Shown here: positions 52,138 through 64,000 of the stretch, piece by piece | Position numbering within the stretch: the stretch's first letter is position 1 | Layout: each line of letters begins with the position of its first letter | Assembly: GCF_003605735.1 (NCBI RefSeq) | Contig: NZ_QXTJ01000015.1 | Coordinates: 207,594-271,593, forward strand | Length of the DNA: 64,000 bases | Source: Pseudomonas sp. LS-2 | Lineage (GTDB): Bacteria > Pseudomonadota > Gammaproteobacteria > Pseudomonadales > Pseudomonadaceae | Reading direction: 5' to 3' | Position numbers and translations under genes: made by a program | Notes under the pieces: generated by a model | Database searches by the model: none | Seen by the model: only the letters and a program-made list of their open reading frames with translations | What the model was told of the DNA's origin: nothing

Positions 52138-53031
52138 ATGTACACCAATCGCTGGGAAGGCCTCGATGAATTCGTCGCTGTAGCCGAGTGTGGGCAGTTC
52201 ACGGCGGCAGCGGAACGACTGGGCGTGTCGTCCTCACACATCAGCCGGCAAATTGCCCGTCTTGAAGAACGCTTGCAAACACGCCTGCTGTACCGAAGCA
52301 CGAGAAAAGTCGCGCTCACAGAGGCGGGCCAGACCTTTCTCCATCATTGCCAGCGCTTGCAGGACAGTCGTGAAGAGGCATTGCGTGCCGTGGTCGACCT
52401 GACAAGCGAGCCCAAGGGCCTGCTGCGCATGACCTGCGCGGTCGCCTATGGCGAACGCTTCATTGCGCCGCTGGTGACGCGATTCATGGACGAATACCCG
52501 CAACTGCGGGTCGACATTGAATTGACGAACAACACCCTGGATCTGGTGCATGAAGGGATGGATCTGGCGATCCGGCTGGGTCGCTTGCAGGACTCCCGAC
52601 TGGTTGCAACGCGTCTGGCGCCTCGCCGGATGTATCTGTGTGCTTCGCCGTCCTATCTAGAACGTTATGGCCGCCCGCACAGCGTGTCGGAATTGAACCG
52701 GCACAACTGTCTGATCGGTAGCTCCGACAGTTGGCTGCTGCAACAGAACGGCAAGGAATTTTCCCAGCGAATCCATGGAAACTGGCGCTGCAACAGCGGC
52801 CAGGCCGTGTTGGACGCCGCACTGCTGGGCGTGGGATTGTGTCAGTTGCCGGACTATTACGTGCTTGAACATTTGAAGAGCGGCGCGCTGATTTCACTGC
52901 TCGACGCGCACCAGCCGCCCAATACTGCGGTGTGGGCGTTATATCCACAGCAAAGACATCTGTCGCCGAAGGTCAGAAAGCTGGTGGATTATCTGAAGTC
53001 GGGGTTGGCGTTGAGGGATGAGTATCGGTAG
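52138..53031 (+). CDS. gfnR: LysR-type regulator of the formaldehyde genes (GfnR-like)
   Basis: The 297-residue LysR-family regulator has a winged-helix domain (VAVAECGQFTAAAERLGVSSSHISRQIARLE, in part, residues 13-43) and an effector domain starting LLRMTCAVAYGERFIAPLV. It is divergent from adhC-fghA across 103 bp. P. aeruginosa has a regulator in the same place, named GfnR for glutathione-dependent formaldehyde neutralisation. The shared promoter region contains ATTAAT-type palindromic pieces. The name is given on context and similarity. Confidence 0.85.
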   Translation: MYTNRWEGLDEFVAVAECGQFTAAAERLGVSSSHISRQIARLEERLQTRLLYRSTRKVALTEAGQTFLHHCQRLQDSREEALRAVVDLTSEPKGLLRMTCAVAYGERFIAPLVTRFMDEYPQLRVDIELTNNTLDLVHEGMDLAIRLGRLQDSRLVATRLAPRRMYLCASPSYLERYGRPHSVSELNRHNCLIGSSDSWLLQQNGKEFSQRIHGNWRCNSGQAVLDAALLGVGLCQLPDYYVLEHLKSGALISLLDAHQPPNTAVWALYPQQRHLSPKVRKLVDYLKSGLALRDEYR

Positions 53032-53046
53032 CAGCGTTCATCTACC

Positions 53047-53113
53047 CTGCAGTCCGGCTTGCCGGCGGTGATGAATTCACGATCGCTACCGCCGGCAAGC
53101 CGGACTGCTACAG
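53047..53113. repeat. Near-perfect REP inverted pair between gfnR and ispD
   Basis: CAGTCCGGCTTGCCGGCGGT (left, from about 53050) and ACCGCCGGCAAGCCGGACTG (right, from 53088) are exact inverse complements, about 18 bp apart. This is the best-preserved REP pair of the window. It lies between convergent genes and ends 14 nt before the ispD stop. Confidence 0.9.
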
Positions 53114-53126
53114 GATGGAAATATCC

Positions 53127-53837
53127 CTACCGCTTGAATTCACCACGACGCTGACGCAGCCATTCGAGGTCTTCGGGCCGTGTGACCTTGATGTTGTCAG
53201 CCCGACCTTCGATCAGACGAGGCGACTGCCCCGCCCACTCAATGGCCGACGCTTCGTCAGTGATCGAAACGTTCGACACAAGACTGTCCGCCAAGGCCCG
53301 ATGCAACGCCCCCAGACGAAACATCTGTGGCGTATAGGCTTGCCAGATCAGGCTGCGATCAACGGTTTCGGTCACGCGACCATGCGCATCTGCCCGCTTG
53401 AGGGTGTCTTTGGCAGGGACGGCCAGCAAGCCACCGACCGGATCGTCTTTGAGTTCGTTGAGCAGGTTGTCCAGATCCGAACGCGCCAGATTCGGTCGTG
53501 CGGCGTCGTGTACCAGCACCCAGTCATTGTCATCGGCACCATTGGCGTGCAGATGCAGCAGGGCATTGAGCACCGAGTCCGCACGCTCCCTGCCACCCGC
53601 GACCTGCTGGATTCGCGAATCCAGAGCGCAAGGCAACGTGGGCCAATAAGGGTCATCCACAGCCAGACTGATCACCAGACCCTTGAGTCGAGGATGATCG
53701 AGAAAGCAAAGCAGGCTGTGTTCAAGAATCGTGAGGCCGCCCAGTTGCAGGTACTGCTTGGGACGGTCTGCCGCCATGCGAGCACCAACGCCCGCTGCGG
53801 GAATCACTGCCCAGAAGGCAGGAAGCAATTGTGTCAT
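53127..53837 (-). CDS. ispD: 2-C-methyl-D-erythritol 4-phosphate cytidylyltransferase
   Basis: IspD carries out the third step of the MEP isoprenoid pathway. The 236 residues begin with the nucleotide-binding loop AVIPAAGVGARMAADRPKQY and contain VLVHDAARPNLARSDLDNLL. It is 10 nt downstream of ftsB, the usual order in gammaproteobacteria. Confidence 0.97.
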   Translation of the reverse strand: MTQLLPAFWAVIPAAGVGARMAADRPKQYLQLGGLTILEHSLLCFLDHPRLKGLVISLAVDDPYWPTLPCALDSRIQQVAGGRERADSVLNALLHLHANGADDNDWVLVHDAARPNLARSDLDNLLNELKDDPVGGLLAVPAKDTLKRADAHGRVTETVDRSLIWQAYTPQMFRLGALHRALADSLVSNVSITDEASAIEWAGQSPRLIEGRADNIKVTRPEDLEWLRQRRGEFKR

Positions 53838-53847
53838 TACGCCAACG

Positions 53848-54126
53848 TCACTGTGCCAACTGATAAAGGGTCTCGCCGTCCTTGACCATGCCTAACTCGT
53901 GACGGGCACGCTCTTCCACGGTCTCCAGGCCTTTCTTCAGCTCCAGCACTTCCGCATCCAGGACCCGGTTGCGCTCCAGCAGCGTTTCGTTTTCGGCATG
54001 TTGATCGGCGATTTGCTGGGTCAGACTGGCGACCTGCGCGAGACTGCCGTTACCCACCCATAAGCGGTATTGCAAGCCAGCGAGCAGCAAGAGCAGAACG
54101 AGGAACAACCAGTTAGGACTGCGCAT
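53848..54126 (-). CDS. ftsB: Cell division protein FtsB
   Basis: FtsB is a small bitopic divisome protein that links FtsQ and FtsL. The 92 residues have one membrane helix (about 5-22, LFLVLLLLLAGLQYRLW) and a periplasmic coiled coil (about 28-70, with heptads in LTQQIADQHAENETLLERN). It then ends in the conserved EERARHELGMVKDGE. It lies between eno and ispD. Confidence 0.96.
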   Translation of the reverse strand: MRSPNWLFLVLLLLLAGLQYRLWVGNGSLAQVASLTQQIADQHAENETLLERNRVLDAEVLELKKGLETVEERARHELGMVKDGETLYQLAQ

Positions 54127-54181
54127 TGTGAATATCTGTTACCCGGTGGAGAAAGACAGCAAAACCGACCATTTCAAATGA

Positions 54182-54211
54182 CCATGAGCCCGGTGGTCAC
54201 CGGGCTCATGG
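54182..54211 (-). terminator. 13-bp hairpin between eno and ftsB
   Basis: CCATGAGCCCGGT / ACCGGGCTCATGG is a perfect 13-bp stem with loop GGTC (plus strand). It lies 73 nt after the eno stop on the minus strand. Only a short T-rich stretch (CATTTG) follows, so it may reduce rather than stop transcription into ftsB. Confidence 0.65.
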
Positions 54212-54283
54212 ATCAGGACGTCAGGATAAATCGCTTTAAGCGAATTTCCCTACTGCGCCTGCTGCCTTTTTACCATCTTGCAG

Positions 54284-55720
<1,437 letters not shown>

Positions 55721-55741
55721 TCAGTGCCGGAGAAGCGGGTT

Positions 55742-56599
<858 letters not shown>

Positions 56600-56602
56600 C
56601 TA

Positions 56603-58255
<1,653 letters not shown>

Positions 58256-58502
58256 TTAAAGCGGTCAGAGCCGCCGGGGAAAGCGAAGGAAGGCCGAAGC
58301 CCCCGATGACCTGCAAATCTTTCGATGCAGTTCTGAAATTGCCGCGCTGGAAGTGACTGGTCGGAATCGGACCTGTCCATTGCTCGCCACATTTTGAGAA
58401 TCGCCCAGTAAAGACTGGCTGGTAATCGGCAACTTGCGTCGTTCCGAAAGGATCGACATAAGCTGTATCAAGAAGGGAGCGTAGTCTACCGGAAACGGGC
58501 TC

Positions 58503-59837
58503 TCATCTCAAACTGTGGTCATTCGTCGGTGGCTGCCAGTGCAATCGCCAGTCGCCACGGGGGTCGGCGTCGAGTCCGGGAAGATTGGCAACCGCCAACA
58601 GCCGCTCGCCCCGATACAACAGCGGCAATCGGCCGCGCAGAAAGACCGGCACGCCTTTTTCGTTGAGCAGACGCTTGAGGTCTCGCCGGCCGCGGTCGGG
58701 CACATCGAGCACTTCGCCCCCCTGCCGGTAGTGAACATGCAGACCGCCGCGCGGAATTTCCCCGAGAATGTGCAGCATGCCATTGCCCGGCAACTGCAGG
58801 GGCTGGGAAGCCAGGGACCAGTGTTGGGAGCCGACAACATCCTTGAGCCAGATGCCCGAAAGCCACCAGATACGGCCTTCAGCGCGGTGCAGTTGGCCAT
58901 CAGCCAGGCGCCAGATCGGCCGCCCATCGGGGCCCGCATCGCGCAACGAATCCCAGCCAGCCCAGTGATCGCTGTCGGGCAAACGGGTCAGCGCTCCCAG
59001 CCAGTGGCGCAAGGCATTGCGCTGACGAGCGGCGGACAACCCCTCAAGGGGCGCCAGCTCCAGGGACGGCAGATCGAGCCACGGCCATGGACAGGGGCTG
59101 TCGGCTTGCGCGAGGTCGTGCAATGCCAGCTCATCGAGCAAAACCTGGGCTTCGGCCAGATGGGCAGCGCTACGGGTCATGCTCGCCATGGCGTGCGGCC
59201 AGCGCGCAGTCAGCAGCGGCAGGACATGGTTGCGAAGATAATTGCGGGAAAACCGGCTGTCCTTGTTGCTTGGATCCTCGATCCAGCTCAACCCTTGTTG
59301 CCTGGCATAGGCTTCAAGAAGCGCACGCGGCTCGTCCAGTAACGGTCTGAACAGATCGCCTTTGCCGAGTTTTCGCTGCGACGGCATCGCCGCCAGTCCT
59401 TTCACGCCCGCGCCACGCAACAAACGGAACATCAGGGTTTCAGCCTGATCGTCACGATGCTGGGCCGTCAGCAATACCTCTCCCATCTGCAACACGTCAT
59501 TGAACGCGGCGTAACGCGCATCTCGGGCAGCCCGCTCAAGGCTCGCGCCCGGCAATACCTGAACGTCGATCACCTGCAACGGCACCCCCAGAATCTGGCA
59601 CATCTGACGGCAATGCCCTGGCCACGAGGCCGCGACGGCCTGCAAACCGTGATGAATGTGGATTGCGCTCAAGGGAGGAATGCGCTGATGCCGCGACAGA
59701 TCGGCCAGCAGGTGCAACAGGACGGTGGAATCCAGGCCACCGGAGAAGGCAATGCGCCAACCGGCTGCGTCACGCCAGGGGGACAGGCGCGACAACAGTC
59801 GACTGGATAACTCTTTCTTGATGTCCGGCTTGGTCAT
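58503..59837 (-). CDS. tilS: tRNA(Ile)-lysidine synthase
   Basis: TilS adds lysine to C34 of tRNA-Ile(CAU), which switches its amino-acid and codon identity. The 444 residues contain the PP-loop ATP motif IAFSGGLDSTVLLHLL near the N-terminus, LLTAQHRDDQAETLMFRLLRG, NYLRNHVLP, and TilS substrate-binding and C-terminal domains. The ATG at 59837 is preferred to an in-frame TTG six codons upstream. It is downstream of accA on the same strand. Confidence 0.95.
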   Translation of the reverse strand: MTKPDIKKELSSRLLSRLSPWRDAAGWRIAFSGGLDSTVLLHLLADLSRHQRIPPLSAIHIHHGLQAVAASWPGHCRQMCQILGVPLQVIDVQVLPGASLERAARDARYAAFNDVLQMGEVLLTAQHRDDQAETLMFRLLRGAGVKGLAAMPSQRKLGKGDLFRPLLDEPRALLEAYARQQGLSWIEDPSNKDSRFSRNYLRNHVLPLLTARWPHAMASMTRSAAHLAEAQVLLDELALHDLAQADSPCPWPWLDLPSLELAPLEGLSAARQRNALRHWLGALTRLPDSDHWAGWDSLRDAGPDGRPIWRLADGQLHRAEGRIWWLSGIWLKDVVGSQHWSLASQPLQLPGNGMLHILGEIPRGGLHVHYRQGGEVLDVPDRGRRDLKRLLNEKGVPVFLRGRLPLLYRGERLLAVANLPGLDADPRGDWRLHWQPPTNDHSLR

Positions 59838-59902
59838 GCTCTGGAACCTGCTCAACCGCTGGCCGGACCTCGAAGAAAGCTTCGATCAGATACAGACTCC
59901 GA

Positions 59903-60850
59903 TCAAACGCCGTAGCTCATCAGGCGCTCGTAACGGCGAGCCAGCAGTTCGTCGTTGTTGAACTTCTTGAGCATTGCCAACTGGCTGCTCAGTTCTTCGC
60001 GGATCGACGCTGCGGCTGCGGCCGGGTCACGGTGCGCGCCACCCAGTGGCTCGCTGATGACCTTGTCGACGATGCCCAGACCCTTCAGGCGGTCGGCAGT
60101 GATGCCCATCGCTTCAGCAGCGTCCGGCGCCTTCTCGGCAGTCTTCCACAGAATCGATGCGCAGCCTTCCGGCGAAATGACTGCATAGGTGGAGTATTGC
60201 AGCATGTTCAGTTGATCGCAGACACCGATCGCCAACGCACCGCCCGAGCCGCCTTCACCGATCACGGTGGCAATAATCGGAGTTTTCAGGCGCGCCATGA
60301 CACGCAGGTTCCAGGCAATCGCTTCGCTCTGGTTGCGCTCTTCGGCGTCGATGCCCGGATAGGCGCCGGGGGTGTCGATGAAAGTCAGGATCGGCATCTT
60401 GAAGCGCTCGGCCAACTCCATCAGGCGGCACGCCTTGCGGTAGCCTTCAGGACGCGGCATGCCGAAGTTGCGACGCACCTTCTCGCGCACTTCGCGGCCT
60501 TTCTGGTGACCGATCACCATCACGGGCTGATTGTCCAGACGGGCAACACCGCCAACGATGGCAGCGTCATCGGAAAAATGGCGGTCCCCGTGCAGCTCAT
60601 CGAACTCGGTGAAGATGTGTTCGATGTAATCCAGCGTATACGGACGACGCGGATGACGCGCCATGCGCGCGATCTGCCAACTGGTCAGGTTGCCGAAAAT
60701 GCTTTCGGTGAGCGTATTGCTCTTCTCTTGCAGTCGAGAGATTTCGTCGCCGATGTTCAGCGAGTTGTCATTGCCTACCAGACGCAGCTCTTCAATCTTG
60801 GCTTGCAGGTCAGCAATCGGCTGTTCGAAATCCAGAAAATTCGGGTTCAT
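59903..60850 (-). CDS. accA: Acetyl-CoA carboxylase carboxyltransferase subunit alpha
   Basis: AccA, with AccD, transfers the carboxyl group from biotin to acetyl-CoA in the first step of fatty-acid synthesis. The start [20 protein letters not shown] gives 315 residues; the ATG at 60907 adds 19 unsupported residues. Signatures are [13 protein letters not shown]-like [42 protein letters not shown] (in part) and [15 protein letters not shown]. It lies between dnaE and tilS, as in other gammaproteobacteria. Confidence 0.97.
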   Translation of the reverse strand: MNPNFLDFEQPIADLQAKIEELRLVGNDNSLNIGDEISRLQEKSNTLTESIFGNLTSWQIARMARHPRRPYTLDYIEHIFTEFDELHGDRHFSDDAAIVGGVARLDNQPVMVIGHQKGREVREKVRRNFGMPRPEGYRKACRLMELAERFKMPILTFIDTPGAYPGIDAEERNQSEAIAWNLRVMARLKTPIIATVIGEGGSGGALAIGVCDQLNMLQYSTYAVISPEGCASILWKTAEKAPDAAEAMGITADRLKGLGIVDKVISEPLGGAHRDPAAAAASIREELSSQLAMLKKFNNDELLARRYERLMSYGV

Positions 60851-60962
60851 AGGCATCCGTCTTGGGTCGACGGCCAAGAGGCCGGCCGGTTGATCCATAA
60901 GCGCCATACCTTAAAGGATCTGGCGGCTCAGGGTCGAGTTTAAAAGTTCTTGAAAGCAGCTT

Positions 60963-63900
60963 TCAACGATACTGCAGAAAGACGTTCTCTCGTCCGAACT
61001 GGTCACGCAACGCCTGAATCAGGCTGTCAGCGGGATCGATTCGCCACGCTTCGCCGAACTGCAGCAACGCGCGGGCTTCCTGCCCGGTGTAATCGAGCGT
61101 GATCGGACACGCTCCCCGGTGCTTCCTGCACAGGTCGCCCAGCCAGCGTAGACGATCGCCCTTGAGCGCCTCGCTACGCACGGTCAGACGCAAACTCTCG
61201 GCAAGGCCTGTACGAGCTTCTTCCAGGCTCATGACGCGCTTGGCTCGCAAACGCAGGCCACCTGAAAAGTCATCGGAACTGACCTCACCTTCCACCACCA
61301 CCATCGCGTCCGTCTGCAGCAGCGACTGGGCTGCGTGGAACGAATCGGCGAACAGCGACGCTTCGATACGTCCGGAGCGGTCATCAAGGGTGATGAAACC
61401 CATCTTGTCGCCCTTTTTGTTCTTCATGACCCGCAACGCGATGATCAGGCCGGCAACGGTCTGAGTGTCACGCGCGGGTTTGAGATCGACGATCCGCTGC
61501 CGGGCAAAGCGTCGAATCTCACCTTCGTATTCGTCGATAGGGTGACCGGTCAGGTACAGACCAAGCGTTTCCTTCTCGCCGCGCAGCCGCTCCTTGAGAG
61601 TGACCTCCTTGGCAGTACGATGGTTCGCATAAACATCGGCGTCCGCCTCGACGAACAAGCCGCCAAACAGGTCGGCGTGGCCACTGTCGTGGCTGCGCGC
61701 AGTCTGTTCGGCGGCCTGAATCGCCTCTTCCAGAGCAGCCAGCAGCACGCCGCGGTTGCGGTCGATGTTGGCTTGATACTGTTTGGGTTCCTCGAAAAAG
61801 AACGGCCCCAGACGATCCAGCGCTCCGCTGTTGATCAGCCCGCCCAATGTGCGCTTGTTGACCCGTTTAAGGTCGATACGTGCGCAGAAATCGAACAGAT
61901 CCTTGAATGGCCCCGCCTGACGCGCTTCGGTGATCGCCTCCACCGGGCCTTCGCCGACGCCCTTGATCGCGCCGAGGCCGTAAACGATACGGCCCTCGTC
62001 GTTCACCGTGAACTTGAATTCGGAGTTGTTCACGTCGGGCGCATCGAGGCGCAGCTTCATGGTCCGCACTTCCTCGATCAAGGTCACGACCTTGTCGGTG
62101 TTGTGCATATCCGCCGACAGTACCGCTGCCATGAACGGCGCAGGGTAGTGCTTCTTGAGCCAGGCGGTCTGGTACGAAACCAGACCATAGGCTGCGGAGT
62201 GAGATTTGTTGAAGCCGTAACCGGCGAATTTCTCCACCAGGTCAAAAATGTTACCCGCCAGATCAGGGTCGATATTGTTGGTCTTGCAGCCTTCGATGAA
62301 ACCGCCGCGCTGCTTGGCCATCTCCTCGGGTTTTTTCTTACCCATGGCGCGGCGGAGCATGTCCGCACCGCCAAGGGTATAACCTGCCATCACCTGGGCG
62401 ATCTGCATCACCTGTTCCTGGTACAGGATGATCCCGTACGTCGGTGCGAGAACAGGTTTGAGGCCTTCGTACTGGTAATCGACGTGCGGGTACGACAGCT
62501 CGGCACGACCGTGCTTACGGTTGATGAAGTCATCCACCATGCCCGATTGCAGTGGCCCCGGACGGAACAGGGCTACCAGTGCAATCAAGTCTTCGAGGCA
62601 GTCGGGCTTGAGCTTCTTGATCAGCTCTTTCATGCCGCGGGATTCAAGCTGGAAGACCGCCGTGGTTTCGGCTTTTTGCAGCAGATCGTAGGTCGGTGCG
62701 TCATCCAGCGGGATGAATGCGATATCCAGCGGCTCTTCGCCGACCTTGGCGCGGTCACGATTGATGGTCTTCATCGCCCAGTCGATGATCGTCAGCGTCC
62801 GCAATCCCAGGAAGTCGAACTTCACCAGGCCCGCTGCTTCCACGTCGTCCTTATCGAACTGGGTCACCAGACCGCTGCCTTCCTCATCGCAATAGATAGC
62901 GGCGAAATCGGTCAGTTTGGTCGGCGCGATCACCACACCACCGGCATGCTTGCCGACGTTACGCACGACGCCTTCGAGCTTGCGCGCCATCTCCCAGATT
63001 TCCGCGCCCTCTTCATCGGTCTTGAGGAAGTCGCGCAGGATTTCTTCCTGCTCGTAGGCCTTTTCCAGGGTCATGCCGACTTCGAACGGAATCATCTTGG
63101 ACAGACGATCCGCCAGGCCGAAAGATTTACCCTGCGCCCGCGCCACGTCCCGAACCACCGCCTTCGCAGCCATGGAACCGAAGGTAATGATCTGACTCAC
63201 CGCGTTACGGCCGTACTTGTCGGCAACGTACTCGATCACGCGGTCGCGGCCGTCCATGCAGAAGTCGACGTCGAAGTCGGGCATCGAGACCCGCTCCGGG
63301 TTGAGGAAGCGTTCGAACAGCAAGTCATACTGCAGCGGATCGAGGTCGGTGATCTTCTGCACGTAGGCCACCAGGGATCCCGCACCCGAGCCACGGCCAG
63401 GGCCAACCGGTACGCCGTTGTTCTTGGCCCACTGGATGAAGTCCATAACGATCAGGAAGTAACCTGGGAACCCCATCTGGATGATGATATCCAGCTCGAA
63501 ATTCAGGCGATCGATGTAGACCTGCCGCTTTTCTTCGTAGTCAGGCGTGGTTTCCTTCGGCCACAAAACGGCCAGACGTTCTTCAAGCCCCTCGAACGAA
63601 ACCTTGCGGAAGTATTCGTCGATGGTAAGTCCATCGGGGATCGGGAAGTTGGGCAGAAAGTGAGTGCCCAGTTTGACTTCGATGTTGCAGCGTCTGGCGA
63701 TCTCGACGGTGTTGGCCAAGGCATCGGGCAGGTCACTGAAGAGCTCGGCCATTTCTTCGGCGCTTTTCAGGTACTGCTGATCGCTGTAGTTATGGGAGCG
63801 ACGCGGGTCGTCCAGCGCTCGGCCTTCGCCGATGCACACGCGGGTTTCGTGAGCTTCGAAATCTTCCTGCTTGATGAAGCGCACGTCGTTGGTCGCGACG

Positions 63901-64000
63901 AGCGGCGCGCCGTGGCGATCGGCCAACGCAACGGCTGCGTGCAGGTGCTCTTCGTCGTTGATGCGGCTGGTGCGCTGGACCTCGACGTAAAAACGGTCCG
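60963..64000 (-). CDS. dnaE: DNA polymerase III subunit alpha (N-terminus cut by window edge)
   Basis: DnaE is the catalytic subunit of the replicative polymerase. About 1,011 C-terminal residues are visible and the frame stays open to position 64000 ([20 protein letters not shown] at the edge). The full family length is about 1,170, so about 160 residues of the PHP domain are missing. The catalytic aspartates lie in [14 protein letters not shown]. Other signatures are [30 protein letters not shown] and [23 protein letters not shown] (in part), followed by tandem HhH, the OB fold ([15 protein letters not shown]) and the C-terminal region. Confidence 0.98.
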   Translation of the reverse strand, partial: DRFYVEVQRTSRINDEEHLHAAVALADRHGAPLVATNDVRFIKQEDFEAHETRVCIGEGRALDDPRRSHNYSDQQYLKSAEEMAELFSDLPDALANTVEIARRCNIEVKLGTHFLPNFPIPDGLTIDEYFRKVSFEGLEERLAVLWPKETTPDYEEKRQVYIDRLNFELDIIIQMGFPGYFLIVMDFIQWAKNNGVPVGPGRGSGAGSLVAYVQKITDLDPLQYDLLFERFLNPERVSMPDFDVDFCMDGRDRVIEYVADKYGRNAVSQIITFGSMAAKAVVRDVARAQGKSFGLADRLSKMIPFEVGMTLEKAYEQEEILRDFLKTDEEGAEIWEMARKLEGVVRNVGKHAGGVVIAPTKLTDFAAIYCDEEGSGLVTQFDKDDVEAAGLVKFDFLGLRTLTIIDWAMKTINRDRAKVGEEPLDIAFIPLDDAPTYDLLQKAETTAVFQLESRGMKELIKKLKPDCLEDLIALVALFRPGPLQSGMVDDFINRKHGRAELSYPHVDYQYEGLKPVLAPTYGIILYQEQVMQIAQVMAGYTLGGADMLRRAMGKKKPEEMAKQRGGFIEGCKTNNIDPDLAGNIFDLVEKFAGYGFNKSHSAAYGLVSYQTAWLKKHYPAPFMAAVLSADMHNTDKVVTLIEEVRTMKLRLDAPDVNNSEFKFTVNDEGRIVYGLGAIKGVGEGPVEAITEARQAGPFKDLFDFCARIDLKRVNKRTLGGLINSGALDRLGPFFFEEPKQYQANIDRNRGVLLAALEEAIQAAEQTARSHDSGHADLFGGLFVEADADVYANHRTAKEVTLKERLRGEKETLGLYLTGHPIDEYEGEIRRFARQRIVDLKPARDTQTVAGLIIALRVMKNKKGDKMGFITLDDRSGRIEASLFADSFHAAQSLLQTDAMVVVEGEVSSDDFSGGLRLRAKRVMSLEEARTGLAESLRLTVRSEALKGDRLRWLGDLCRKHRGACPITLDYTGQEARALLQFGEAWRIDPADSLIQALRDQFGRENVFLQYR

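Overview
The window is chromosomal core-genome DNA of a Pseudomonas (GC-rich gammaproteobacterium). This rests on protein-level resemblance across every operon and on gene order: tol-pal/ruvCAB/yebC/aspS, recX-recA-cinA-mutS-fdxA-rsmZ-rpoS-nlpD-pcm-surE-truD-ispF, and ispD-ftsB-eno-kdsA-pyrG-tilS-accA-dnaE. Scattered REP palindromes with a GGCTTGCCGGCGG core resemble those of the P. syringae / P. fluorescens lineage; the species cannot be fixed from the sequence alone. I see no prophage, insertion sequence, CRISPR array or resistance/secretion island.

Layout. 1-6.9 kb (all minus): pal (cut by the left edge), tolB, tolA, tolR, tolQ, ybgC, then ruvB, ruvA, ruvC, i.e. envelope constriction followed by Holliday-junction processing. 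7-9.9 kb: yebC, aspS and a small ribbon-helix-helix protein. 10.6-13 kb: a Dps-like protein, a membrane protein fused to a cold-shock domain, slyX and a HIT protein. 13.9-19.2 kb: an OprD-type porin, proS, a lipoprotein and dinB. 19.4-19.9 kb: two tandem initiator tRNA-Met genes, each with its own promoter and terminator. 20.2-24.1 kb: mprF and virJ, a lipid aminoacylation operon. 24.4-30.6 kb: kup, rimO, a GNAT acetyltransferase, a pseudouridine-synthase-like protein that lacks the catalytic Asp, yehS-like DUF1456, and trmO. 30.8-36.7 kb: divergent fpr/finR, dgkA, erdR, an EamA transporter, a DTW-domain tRNA modifier, and two small proteins. 37.2-43.6 kb: LOG-family protein, recX, recA (with a LexA box), cinA/pncC, a 50-residue protein and mutS. 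43.6-49.9 kb: fdxA behind a structured leader, the regulatory RNA rsmZ with its GacA upstream site, rpoS, nlpD, pcm, surE, truD and ispF. 50-53 kb: the glutathione-dependent formaldehyde pair fghA/adhC with a divergent LysR regulator. 53-64 kb: ispD, ftsB, eno, kdsA, pyrG, tilS, accA and dnaE (N-terminus beyond the right edge).

Functional themes are envelope integrity (Tol-Pal, NlpD, FtsB, KdsA, MprF), DNA repair (RuvABC, RecA/X, MutS, DinB), translation and tRNA modification (AspS, ProS, TilS, TruD, TrmO, DTW protein, RimO), and stress control (RpoS, RsmZ, Dps, Fpr/FinR). The observations most worth checking are regulatory or atypical rather than a new multi-gene system: the Asp-to-Gln pseudouridine-synthase homologue, a terminator hairpin that ends directly at the ispF start codon, the long structured fdxA leader, the membrane-anchored cold-shock protein, and the unnamed 50-residue gene upstream of mutS.
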